Positions 53,694 to 64,000 of a stretch of 64,000 nucleotides of DNA are shown in pieces. Source of the stretch: Hoplostethus atlanticus (Eukaryota; Chordata; Actinopteri; Trachichthyiformes; Trachichthyidae); contig JAXDDX010000002.1 in assembly GCA_034670405.1 (NCBI GenBank), positions 3,876,001 to 3,940,000 of the forward strand. The letters run 5' to 3'. The position numbers were made by a program, and so were the translations under genes. Below the pieces are notes generated by a model. That model did not search any database and had not been told where the DNA came from. It saw only the letters and a list, made by a program, of their open reading frames with translations. How positions within the stretch are numbered: the stretch's first letter is position 1; every line of letters starts with the position of its first letter.

Positions 53694-53752
<59 letters not shown>
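53694..53752. repeat. (TG)29 microsatellite
   Basis: Pure TG array. It faces a (CA)20 array 140 bp away, so the two can pair. Confidence 0.97.
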
Positions 53753-53754
<2 letters not shown>

Positions 53755-53885
53755 ATTCTAAAGAAACCACTGGAGTGGGACACAATGGCTGAATTGTTAT
53801 GCCATTGTCCTGCCGGCTATGTGCAATGTCTTAGTCAGGAAGATATACTTGGCACTGTACCAGAGGACAGAGTGAAGAGACAATG

Positions 53886-53892
<7 letters not shown>

Positions 53893-53932
<40 letters not shown>
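53893..53932. repeat. (CA)20 microsatellite
   Basis: Pure CA array, inverted relative to the (TG)29 array at 53694-53752. Confidence 0.97.
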
Positions 53933-53933
<1 letters not shown>

Positions 53934-54775
53934 CTATGTGGGTGGCAAATGAATGATCCAAGATATTGAGTATTGCTGTATGTGTCTGTGCATGCATGTG
54001 CCTCTATCATCAAACATCTCTAACAGGTTAATCAACATCATACAAAACAGATGAACAATTTTCCTCCTTGATGGGAGAAACACCATAATTAGTGATCCGG
54101 TGCGCTTGCCTTAATAAAATCCTATCAACAGCGAATCATATCGTCAATGGAAATGAAGACAGCGGTTACTCTTATGATATTTTCAGGTTTAGCAGATTTG
54201 ACTGCAGTGTGACTGGGAATGAATTCCTGCAGCGAGTAAAGGCTTTTAGCCCTCAAGGGGGGGTCTCCAGGATGATTCTGGCAGATATGCTGCACAGCTG
54301 TTGAAATGATCAGGGCAGGCACACAGCTTTTATTTTCTCTGTTGATAATGCCATAATAAGAAGCTCAGTTTTGAAGAATTCCTTTCATCCTCGTTCAGTT
54401 TGAGATTATCCCCCATTAATGGCACATGATTTGGAACAAACCGCTGATGAAAATTAATCTAGGCAAAAAGACAGAGTGGGTTACTAAGTGAGGCCATACA
54501 CACCAACGTGGGCCTCAACTATTGGGTTACTCAGTAGTTCATCATCACATCTCAGCTGACCTGGTAATAAATGACTGGGGCCAGTAGGAAACAGTAGATT
54601 TGAATGCTGCTGTTGAATAAGAAAAAATATATTTTGGATAAAGAAAACAAGGGATGATAAAGTACAGGAGACGGAGAACAGAACAGAGTTGATCATCCTT
54701 CCATTCTTCTCCCTTTGCCTCTAGACTGCTGTGAAGCCCACCTCTGGAAAGGAAGGGTGCTTCTTGTTAGACAAG

Positions 54776-54790
54776 TGCCCCCTGGTGGTA
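54776..54790 (-). promoter_or_regulatory. CTCF-type binding motif
   Basis: The minus strand reads TACCACCAGGGGGCA, a close match to the CTCF core (CCACCAGGGGGC). It lies about 0.9 kb downstream of the candidate alternative first exon, inside the long intron. The motif is seen directly; occupancy is inference. Confidence 0.5.
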
Positions 54791-55688
54791 GAAATCCAAA
54801 CCATGGGCATTTTACTGCTCTGAGACTATTTTATGGATCCCGGGTGATTTTTCAGACATTTTTCCATGTCGTAATACTTGAAGGCTATGAAAATGGAGCA
54901 GTAAGGGGATAAGATAAGACTACACATTCGTTCTGGAAAAGAGACTTTTAATGTGGGAAACGAGGAAGAGACACGTTTGAGTCGCTGTAACGTCTGTAAA
55001 TCCACTGGAAGATTGATGTGCTGGATGATGGGTGCCAGTTCCTTCTGAAACTTTGGGGTGATTTCTTACAAATGTCATTCTGTATGCTTTCTTAAAAGGG
55101 CTTATTTTCCTATTCTGGGCCAGGAGTCAACACTGTGTCGGCCGAAAGCACCAGAGATTCATCCAAGACCAACATGATGTTATGATTATAGTCCCAATTA
55201 AGAATGCGGGCCCGTGTCTAATGTTATCAAGAGAAAGTACACGCAAGCCAAGAGCACACTCGGAAAAAATGAAACCACATTTTATGTCCCCGGGCGCGAA
55301 GTGTGACACCTCTCCTCCTACATATTTTCATTATGGGTATGCATGTGTCTACCTTAGCATCAGTATCAGATATGTAGTTTAGGTTAAAGCCTACAGAGCA
55401 CAACAGCTGACTGTAGGTCTTCTGGACAGTCATTTAGGCGAACTGGAACACAAAACACCAACAGAGAGGAAGATCAAAGTGAAAAGGAATTTAAACTTTT
55501 TGATTGTCTTCATCAACTCTTATAGCTCCAGTGCTACTACCATCTAGGTCCTACCATTTGGAGTAAAAAGAATATACCAAGCAAAGAGACCAGTCAGCCT
55601 ATGACCGAGCCCCCGTCTTGCCAACTTGTGATCTACCGGATAAGCGTTATATTTAGCCATAACTGGAAAAGAAATCAGATCCACTCAC

Positions 55689-55715
55689 CTTCTTCCGGGG
55701 CTGCCATTTCATCAT
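55689..55715 (-). CDS. ttc28: Candidate alternative first coding exon of ttc28
   Basis: On the minus strand, two adjacent ATG codons open a nine-codon frame, MMKWQPRKK, ending exactly at a strong donor (GAAGAAG then gtgagtgg). It ends in phase 0, as required to join the exon starting at 9868 (Ala-Tyr-Phe-Arg). An in-frame TAA at 55751-55749 lies 12 codons upstream, so this ATG would be the true start if transcription begins nearby. An A sits at -3, an acceptable initiation context. The flanking sequence is CpG-richer than the rest of the window. The exon would replace the canonical N-terminus and first TPR units. The alternative reading is chance: donor-like sites are common and a nine-codon peptide is weak evidence. 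An overlapping frame, MAAPEE plus one base, also opens here but is in the wrong phase for the exon at 9868. The assignment is inference. Confidence 0.5.
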
Positions 55716-56640
55716 ATTTGTAAACCAAAAATGAACAGCATTAAGATATTATATGAGAAGGGAATGGAGATTCAAAGAAATCCAGAGCGTAAGTCATGCT
55801 GCCTCTCGACTTTCCTCAATTTTGCAGCAGATTTTCTCCAAGAAGCGACGCATGATGGTGAGCGAGTCTGGGCTTTGCGTCAGTTTTTCGAGGGAGCTGG
55901 CACAGAAAACGCAAATCATTGACTGGTTTAATCCACGGAACGGGTCGGAGAATAAATCAGAGGGACATGGCGTGCTGTTACTCGGCTGAGGGTGTTTTGG
56001 AGACACGGTTCCTGTGCGTAAATCCAAAGTAGCTACCAGTCCGTTATGAGCCCAGTCCCTCCTCACTCAGCCCGCAGGATCGGCGCTTCTCCTCCCAGAC
56101 CAATCCGGACTGTGGAAAGGGGAAAAATGAATTCTTCAACTTTTTTGTAAACGCTGAAGTCGTCCCTGTAGGTGGGCAAGTCATATATACACTATGTCCA
56201 AGCTGTTCTCTCCGCACCTATTCGACCCAAAAGGAAGAAAAGGAAGACGACGCCGGTGCCAAAACGCAGAAACATTCATCACAGTGGTCAAATCCTTGGT
56301 TCCAGCGGCCAAAACACACTTTGGAAAGTGTTCGGGGGGGAAATAGTGCAACAGAACCCCGCGGAGATGGTGCGACATGCAGCGAAATTACTTGCAGGAG
56401 GAGGAGGGGGGGGACAACAACAAAAAAATCCCTGGAATTTCTGTGAGGAGCTGGAAGGATATCCTGGTTCCTGCAACAAACTGGACTACAGCTCTCTGAT
56501 GACTTCCTTCCCTGCTCTTTTCCAGCCTTGCCGTTTGCAGACTTGGAGCTGGAGGAGAGCAGGCGCGAGGTAGCAGGGTCATAGCGCCGCCGGTCGCGGC
56601 TTCCCCTCAAGTGCGCTTTAACGAGAATGGTTACGTTACG
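55716..56640 (-). promoter_or_regulatory. Candidate internal promoter and 5' UTR region
   Basis: This block lies upstream (minus strand) of the candidate first exon and is visibly richer in CpG than the surrounding intron, most of all at 56560-56640. Reading the minus strand, a TATA-like string lies at about 56181-56190. An ATTGG (reverse CCAAT) lies near 56100 and would fall inside the 5' UTR if the TATA-like string were used. No terminator or other gene separates the block from the exon. The assignment depends on the exon call and on base composition only. Confidence 0.35.
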
Positions 56641-56659
56641 CTCTCAGCTGACGCTCTTC

Positions 56660-56773
56660 AGCTTGGGGCTCAGTGTCTTGCTCAAGGACGCGTTGGCCGG
56701 AACACATGGCTGGTGGAGACTGAACCTGGGACTTTCTGGTTACAGGACAGTCTCTCTAAACACTAGGCTGCAG
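56660..56773 (-). mobile_element. Truncated tRNA-derived SINE
   Basis: On the minus strand a tRNA-like head (GCCTAGTGTTTAGAGAG, then B box GGTTCAGTCTC at 56726-56716) is followed by the GTCCTTGAGCAAGAC core shared with the element at 6725-6931. The 3' tail is missing. It lies directly upstream of the CpG-richer block at 55.8-56.65 kb. Confidence 0.65.
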
Positions 56774-58305
56774 TGTCTGGGTTGAGTCAAAAATAATCTC
56801 CAAAAGGGAATTTCCCCAGAAATGCTAGGTAGAGAATCTGCTTTTAAACACTAATTTCTGGTTCGTGTTGTACAGCGGCACGAACATACCCTTTTAAGGA
56901 AGAAAATGAAACACACTTGCATTTCTGAGCTCTGACTAAGATTAATATGATAATGTGTACAATGAAATGTAATTATGAAATTAAACAATTTAGAAATATC
57001 AAATAGGACCCTATCAAAGTAGTTTGCCTTGTTTAGCAATATAGTTTCCATGTTTCTATACAAGATAGAAGCATTCTGGATTATATCACTTGGTTTAGAC
57101 AAAATATTGTTGGCATTCAGTAACTGAGATTTCCACCTTCATCTACAAGTTGCACTGTTCTAACAATAAGAGTCAATACTCTTTTTTGCCCTTAAGAATT
57201 GCAGGTGAAAATATACTAGGCTGTTGAAAGAGAAGAGGTGTTCTATTTTAAAAAAGTATGTCTGCCTTTCAGATCAAAAATAATCACACAGTAAACAGTG
57301 TGTAAATTAGAGGAATAGATGTAGGCCGAGGTTTAAAACTGGGTTTCCAGGCCAGCCCTAATAGGTGCTTCCCAATGTAATTTGGACAGGTTTTTCATCT
57401 GAAGGACCTCGACATTTTATCTGTATGCACTGGAAAAGAGAAGGAAGCAAATGTCTTATGATTTTATGGAGAGGATTAAAACGCTCATGTGGCCTTAAAT
57501 GCTCACTGCTGCTCAATGTAAGCTCTTGTAGAGAGGTGAGGCAGGAGTGTGCCATAGTTGTATAGCCTACATAATACACAGTGGAAATACTGCAGTACTC
57601 ACTATTCAGTACCATGCACCTGTGGTATTGAATAGTGTTTGTAGAGACCTTACTACACTATAGACCTATTTTTTCCATAAGCGGCAGTTCATCTCCTTGT
57701 AAACTAGTCTGACAAAGGGAAGGTGACTAGGTGCACCTACTTTGTGTAAACCCTCCCACACTGCTCAAGCCCTTCGCTGTTTAAACTGGCATTACTGTGC
57801 TAAGGAGGTTCAAGTAACACCACACTACACTGCTGTGGCTGACTTGATCTCTGCCAGGCTACTGTAAGCTATACTGTCCTTGATTGTTTTGTGGGATTGA
57901 ATGGTTGTATAAAAGACAAGATTAAGACAAGGGATGATATTGAAGTGAAGGGAAAATCACTTGAAATGATAAGCTAGTGGTTTAAATTGGTTTAGGTAGG
58001 AGCTGTGACTCGGTCAATAACCTAGTGTCTTCAGGGTCAGTGGGGTACGCAATGCACCCAGGGGTCACTCAGATAACAAAAGGCAAATAGGAGGGGACAA
58101 GTTGACATATGGCCTTATGGACAAACCCCTGCTGTGCATAGAGTCCAAGAGGCACTCGCTAATCCACTTGGATGCACATGAACAAAATGCTTGATACTAC
58201 CTCCACAGCCACAGCTGGCACACAAGCAGAATGACACTCTCTCCACTGTGTTGTGTGGTCAAGCTCTGCGATCAATGCTCACTTTTTGTAGTCAAGGGAG
58301 GAGGG

Positions 58306-58308
<3 letters not shown>

Positions 58309-58358
<50 letters not shown>
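58309..58358. repeat. (TG)n microsatellite
   Basis: Pure TG array of about 25 units. Confidence 0.96.
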
Positions 58359-58359
<1 letters not shown>

Positions 58360-59611
58360 GAGAATATCTTAACCCATGCCTTATAATAGATTGCATCGTT
58401 AAATAATTAGACAAGTTTACACAAGAGACTGTTTCATAAAAGGCATGTCTGATGATCAGTCAAAGGCCACTTCACTGTTCTGTTCTGCAGTAGTCTGTGT
58501 TCGTAGCAAAGCCTGTCATCTGGCATCTCCATACAGAAGCAGGCTCCCTGTGCGTGCCTCTGCTTTCCCAATCAGAGCCGCACAGGAAATCAGACTCCAG
58601 CCTTCAGAGGGAAACAAAAAAACCCACTTTCATTTTCCACAACTTGGAGCCGTTTAAAACTTTGTGCTTCCTTTTCTTGTTCTTGCCAATCATGCCCTCA
58701 AAAATGTTGCCTCCGCTGTATGTTCTGACCGGGATGTGCGCGCATGTTTGCCTATGTTTCTGCATATGAGCGTGCCTGTGTACTTGTCGGCACACGATGC
58801 AGTATGTTAAAGAGGAAGGCGAAGGAAGGAGGAGAGAGGGAAAGTGCATTGCCCAGATGACACTAACAGAGGTGGTTTAGCAAAAATGAAAAATTGTCAA
58901 ATAAAAAGGCTTATAAAACCCCCAAAGAGTAGCCACCCGCTGATAGCTCTTCTGCACCTCTCGATGTAAATTATTTTCACTTAGGCAGACAGGCTCTTGC
59001 TCTTAAGTCACGACACTGGAGTGCTGCCATGTGCTATCTCTACCCCGTTTGAATGAACAGCGACCTTTTAATTACCAGGGTTGGAGTTTCAGGGCAATAA
59101 ATTCCACGCTAAGAGCATGCAGATACATACCCTCCTGTCACATGCCAGGGCATACACGGAGATATGGGAGCACCTGTATCAACATATAAACATACACACA
59201 TTTGTGTGCACACAGCAGTTATCACTTGTCACTCTCACAAGGAACGGCATAGTCCTCCATGTACGTATAAAGAATAAATATTGCAGTAACCAGAGCGGGG
59301 AATGTGAGGCTCATCATACCGGCTTTGGAAACCCATTCATAATATTTTCAATATGGACATTTATAACATACAAATATCATTTACAGCCTCTGACAGATTA
59401 CTTCCACATTAAGACGTGGCAGATGGATGGATCTGTTTTGAAATGCTGAACAACAGCATAATAATAAAAGTGTTAAGCGGTGATGTCACCCACCCACTCT
59501 GTTGTGCCATACATCATGGAGAACAAATAACCCTCATCAACATTCACTCACCTCTTTTACGAGTGCTCTCTTCTTTGATGATGATCTGTCAGAATTTACC
59601 CTACTGTGGAC

Positions 59612-59666
59612 TTGTGTGTGTGCATATGTGTGTGTGTGTGTGTGTGCGGGCGTGCGTGCGTGTGTC
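59612..59666. repeat. (GT)n/(GCGT)n microsatellite
   Basis: GT array with a GTGCATAT break, then GGGCGTGCGTGCGTG. Confidence 0.93.
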
Positions 59667-59784
59667 TTAGTTGGAGCTTGGTGTTGATTAAGTGTCTGGA
59701 GCCTGAGGGGGGATAATGAGAGCCTCTAATTAATGAGCCTGCGTATATCTCAGAGTCACAGGGTCCTATCTGCAGAGAACAACT

Positions 59785-59786
<2 letters not shown>

Positions 59787-59824
<38 letters not shown>
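59787..59824. repeat. (CA)n microsatellite
   Basis: Pure CA array, inverted relative to the GT array at 59612-59666. Confidence 0.95.
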
Positions 59825-59827
<3 letters not shown>

Positions 59828-61155
59828 TGTGGGGATCTTTCCCTGCACTGCCCGGCATTTTCTCCTGGGAAGCCCAGCTGGGAGTGTGTCACTCTGGCTG
59901 CTGTCCCTGATAAGTGTCCTCTAATAGGGATGGATGAGGGTTAGGGCGCCCCACTATGAGCCGGTCACGTATTGACCACCCAATGTGCCCTGAGCAAAAG
60001 CTGACGATATGGGCCCTGAAAGCCATTCCAAATCTTATTTGTTGGCTAGGTCCTGTCCACGGGGAGCAGAATGGTACATCTGGAGTACACTCAAGGCACA
60101 GCAGAGGGAAGGCAAGACACTCACTCACCCGCACACGGACGAATCGGTTGGGTCAGCGTTCAGCTGGAGGCACCGCTACTCACTGTGCAGTTGAATAAAC
60201 AGTTCAAATGGTGTGATGATTTGGTGTTGAATGGCCAAAACTGTTTTCAAAAGTGGAGATTTAGTATACAAAAGGTATTTTTTTCCTGCATGCACTCAAT
60301 TCGTGCCTCACAGGTTGCAGCCAGTGACCCTTACCACAGACTGAATGATGTGCTGCAGTTTATCTTCGTCCCTGGCAGATGATGCCAACATCACAGCACG
60401 CTTGACACAGTCTAGCAGCATCAGCTCTCCCTCTGTCTCCTTCTCACAAATAAAGTTTGAGTGTATTTTTATGAACTGAAAATATAGGACAATCCCAGAT
60501 TCCCACTGTTGTACTGGGTACTATCAATGGGCCTTCTTTACTACTGGAGTCTAAAGAGGTCCACTGCATGCTGATGTATCCAAAAGCCCATCATTAGAAA
60601 ATATAAACAACCTTAGCTCAATTCTGTACACTGTGTGATAATGAAAATACTAGTGAAAGCTCTCTTGGTTTTGAGACATTACAGTGTTTAATCAGTCCTA
60701 CTTCAATGAGTCTTCATTCAGTATGATAAAGATATATGATTATGATATTCTCTTAGATCCCTTCCCCTAAATCTCTCTTTTTTCTTTTCCTTCTCACAAT
60801 TACACTAATGAAGAAGGGCTTGTTTATCCCCTGAAGTGGCTGCACTCTAGATTTGTGTAAAGGCATTATGCAAAGAGAGGGACCTTTTCTTCAGAGCTGC
60901 GTTTAATAATTCAGCGGTCTTGGACATGGATGAAACAAGCTCCAGCATATTGTTTAAATCAGGGCAGCAGTTAAAGAGGCGCTGGGGTTTGACGTCTGCG
61001 GCAGGATCAATAATAACAGCGCTGCCACATACTCTGACGCATGGGGCCGAGATCCTGTGTGGTCCTCCTCAGTCTACACACTAAACGGAGAGACGGAGCA
61101 GGACAGTGTACTCAAATGGGCTTGTGTGTTTCGGTTTCCTCTGGATACAAATGTG

Positions 61156-61179
61156 CACACACACACACACACACACACA
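61156..61179. repeat. (CA)n microsatellite
   Basis: Pure CA array of 12 units. Confidence 0.93.
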
Positions 61180-63295
61180 TCACGCGAAACCATTACGTGG
61201 TCAGACCCACCCATCTCCAGTCCCTCATTTAGAAAACCCCCAAAACCAAACTCATGCCTCTCCTTTGCAATTACCTTTCTTCCCGCCATCTTTACCACAC
61301 CAAATCTATCTCCATTCTCCCACAGTCTCTTTTTCCTCTCTCTAATATCAAATGTATCCATGTGTTACCATTACAAAACAGAGATTGCACACACAGACAG
61401 ACACACACAGACAGACACACAGCACAATCTGGTAATCATAATAAGCACATTAAAGCATTAAAGCCATACTTACAATTTATGACTGATCTCTTGAACAGAC
61501 TACAATTGATATTAAATAATTGTGCAAAGATTTAACTACTTCTAAGAGCCTCTGTAGCTTCTCTATTGGTTCCTGTGCTTATTAAAATGCAGATGGCACA
61601 AAAGCAAAGATACTGTAGCCTTTAAGGTTGGCTTCAACAAAGCAAACTTTTTCCCTCAATAAGCAGGCTTTAATACCTTAATACTCAAGGCTTATTATGC
61701 CAATTACAGCTCTTTCTGCCCTTACTAATCTAACCCCGTGAAAGCACATCGAATCTGCATTAACCCTCTTCAAGGGGAGAGGGAGGAGTGGTGCACAAGA
61801 GGATTCTGGAAGGACTCCATTCCTCCATAGAGTAAGAGAGGAAATGTGAGAGAGAAGGCAATCTGGTGGTGTAGAGCGCAAGCCTGTCGACAGCAGTCCA
61901 TCCGGCACTTGCGGTTCTGGTCACTGTTGTGGAGGGATTAGGCCAGTCCCCCTCCTTAAATCACCTGCCTCCAGATCAAAGGGGTTAAAGCAGGATTAGG
62001 ATTAATCGGCCTGAGCAGAACAGGTGTTAATCCCTTAAATTAGCCATGTAGCACAGGCGGGCTCCTCTTTCATCCCAACACCTTACTTAAAGGTTGGAAT
62101 AGAGGCAGCTCGGTTACAGGAAAGCAGAGCCATTCCACACCATCGTTGTCACCCGGTCGGTATTAGCCGTCCTCTCTCACCCTGACCACTGTGATAACAT
62201 TATTGGCACCACCACTCCATTTGCATGCAGCCGGTGTTTTGAGAGAGGTAGAGTCAAACAGCTGTGCTCTCTGCCTCCTTTGAAACAGGGGTGAGGAAAG
62301 CATATGCTGTGATTTGTGATCCTTTATTAACGGGTGGTTTACAGGGTTTCCTCAGGCAAGGTGCGGCGCATACTTCATGAGAGATAAAACAGGCCCGCTC
62401 TATTGGTACGGCATCACGTCGAGGCTCAGTGGCTGCTGTAGCAGAAGAAGGAAGACGTAGGGGGTTTGACTCCACTCCAAGGACAGGATCACTCCAGTCC
62501 TTTCCCATCAGACTCTCCCACACACGCTGCCTCTCACCCCCACCAGCATCCTCCCCCGCCGTCAAGCCTCCTTGTCACAGCTTTGACTTTTCTACTCAAA
62601 TCATCTTCATCCTGCAGTGTGACCCACTCTGGCTCTGCCTCCTATCAGCTATAAATCCAGAATAAGACTGTGTGAGAGAAATGGGATGGAAAAACAACAC
62701 CTGTGACAAACTGAATTTTAAAAAAGCTCATTCCAAACCTATGCCAAACTACCACACGGCCTCAGGAGTGCAGCCGTCCATTACCGGCCTCTCATTGACC
62801 TTAACCCACATTCCGGTTTCATCTGCCCATCGTCCAATTCGCCTATCTCAACGCTAAAGGCAGCTAATTAGCGTTTTTGACAAAGGGGGGAGTTGCAGCG
62901 GTGGTGAAGCCACTCCCCGCAGAGCTGCTGTCTGCTGCCACAGTAACCAGTTTGGCCAGTGGGTTTGCCCCCGTCCCAGTCTACTGTCCCAGGCTAGGCC
63001 CTGCCATCTGGCTGGCCTGGTAACAGCCGGCCCCTCTCTCTCTCTCTCCCCCGCTGCCCCACTGCAGACAGGAAGACAACCCACGGAAGGTCAGGCCACA
63101 CTAGGATAGACAGGAAGAGAGAGCGAGAGAGTGGTGGATATATACTGCGGAGGGATGAGGAGGAGCACGTAAAGTAATGGATAGGATAGAAAGCAATAGA
63201 GGGACCATGAGAGACAGAAAGGACATTGCTTCCTTTAAGCTGCCACCCTCAGCATGAACCAATGACTGATGATTCCTTCTGTCTTTGCCTCCATG

Positions 63296-63297
<2 letters not shown>

Positions 63298-63382
<85 letters not shown>
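63298..63382. repeat. Compound (TG)n-(GA)n microsatellite
   Basis: TG for about 31 bp passes through AA into GA for about 53 bp, with no other interruption. Confidence 0.96.
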
Positions 63383-63386
<4 letters not shown>

Positions 63387-63570
63387 AGTGTGAGTATGTG
63401 TGCATGCATGAACACAACCCTGCTTTTCTCAAACAGATCCTGACAGCTCACAGTCGGAGCGAAAGCTTAATTTACCCACAATTCAGCAGTAATTCCCAGA
63501 TCCACAGCAGGACTTCCACTGTAGATGACCATTTGGAAGGTCATCAGAAGTTTGATTTAAAAGGAACACA

Positions 63571-63750
63571 AGGGGGCGTCCTGGTGGCTCAGTGGCCTAA
63601 GGCGCACACCACATAATCGTCCTGGGTTCGAATCCGGCCCTGGACCTATGTTGCATGTCATCCCTCCTCTCTCGCCCAGTCTTTCCTGTCTCTCTCTACT
63701 GCTAGCTATCCAATAAAGGCACATAAAAAATATTTTTTTTTATACAAAAA
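63571..63750 (+). mobile_element. tRNA-derived SINE
   Basis: It has a polymerase III A box TGGCTCAGTGG (63585-63595) and a perfect B box GGTTCGAATCC (63625-63635), 40 bp apart. These are followed by a pyrimidine-rich body, a CAATAAAGGC motif (63711-63720) and an A/T-rich tail. It is not a functional tRNA gene, because the cloverleaf is incomplete and a SINE body is fused to it. The family appears common in percomorph fish. Confidence 0.85.
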
Positions 63751-64000
63751 ATGGCAGACTAAACCCTATGGCCTGGATCTACTAATGCCACATTGTTTTC
63801 AGTGGAAGAACGACGATAAACTCTGCCAACATGGCTATCAAGTGCCTGCAGACAAAAGTTGGCAACAAAAGTTGAATTTTCTCAATTTTTGCCTTCTGCC
63901 ACGATGATGAAGACAAATCAGATGTTGAAAACGTTATCAAAATGAATGTGGAGACATACCCATTTGTGCACTTGCTGTTCATGTCTGGTCTTCTAATGAA

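Larger units (their letters stand above)
9869..55688 (-). other. Long ttc28 intron
   Basis: About 45.8 kb without a recognisable exon on either strand. If the candidate first exon at 55715-55689 is used, this is its complete first intron. For the canonical transcript it is the 3' part of an even longer intron. The contents are many dinucleotide arrays, one well-formed TIR element at 28399-29160, a possible second one at 41366-41640 and AT-rich blocks with TAATTA-type motifs. The open frames here are low-complexity or carry no domain I recognise. Confidence 0.7.
56774..64000 (-). other. Non-coding sequence upstream of the candidate promoter
   Basis: Probably a continuation of the canonical ttc28 intron. 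I found no exon matching the N-terminal TPR units. It holds (TG)n at 58309-58358, facing (TG)n/(CA)n arrays at 59.6-59.8 kb, (CA)n at 61156-61179, a compound (TG)n-(GA)n array at 63298-63382 and a tRNA-derived SINE at about 63571-63750. Confidence 0.55.

Noticed and set aside
61865-61925. tRNA-like string (GGTGTAGAGCGCAAGCC, then GCGGTTCTGGTC)
   Set aside because: The B box is poor and there is no SINE body or terminator. Too weak to call.
63571-63650. Possible tRNA gene with perfect A and B boxes
   Set aside because: It is fused to a SINE body with an AATAAA-type tail and lacks a full cloverleaf, so it is annotated as a SINE.
1-64000. A novel prokaryote-type defence, phage or CRISPR system
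   Set aside because: No operon structure, spacer-repeat array, integrase or phage gene. The sequence is plainly vertebrate intronic DNA.

Overview
The window looks like vertebrate, probably percomorph teleost, nuclear DNA. It has GT/AG-bounded exons of a conserved animal gene in very long introns, dense (CA)n, (GA)n and (GCAC)n microsatellites, and tRNA-derived SINEs of the kind common in ray-finned fish. There are no bacterial operons, phage genes, CRISPR arrays or rRNA genes. The teleost assignment rests on repeat character and recognition of one gene, not on a database search.

The only protein-coding gene I can support is ttc28 (tetratricopeptide repeat protein 28), on the minus strand. 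Three consecutive coding exons read, in transcript order, 9868-9721, 4898-4626 and 3647-3517. All have AG acceptors and GT donors, and their phases join without a break into 184 codons of TPR-rich protein. The gene continues beyond position 1, since the exon at 3647-3517 ends in phase 0 with a good donor. The canonical upstream exons that encode the N-terminus and first TPR units are not visible and probably lie beyond position 64000.

The main non-trivial observation is a candidate alternative first exon at 55715-55689 (minus). It is a nine-codon ORF (MMKWQPRKK) with an in-frame stop upstream and a strong GTGAGT donor, and it ends in the phase needed to join the exon at 9868. It lies at the edge of a relatively CpG-rich block (about 55.8-56.65 kb) that could be an internal promoter. 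A close CTCF-type motif lies about 0.9 kb away at 54776-54790. If real, ttc28 has a short isoform lacking the first TPR units, with a first intron of about 46 kb.

Layout: 1-3516 intron with microsatellites; 3517-4898 two exons around an intron holding a probable hAT-like element; 4899-9720 intron with a SINE; 9721-9868 exon flanked by simple repeats on both sides; 9869-55688 long intron with many microsatellites, a 762-bp terminal-inverted-repeat element at 28399-29160, a second possible MITE at 41.4 kb and scattered AT-rich blocks resembling conserved non-coding elements; 55689-56650 candidate first exon and promoter; 56660-64000 further intron or upstream sequence with two SINEs and long dinucleotide arrays. 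The long open frames elsewhere are mostly translated microsatellite or have no recognisable domain, and I do not call them genes.
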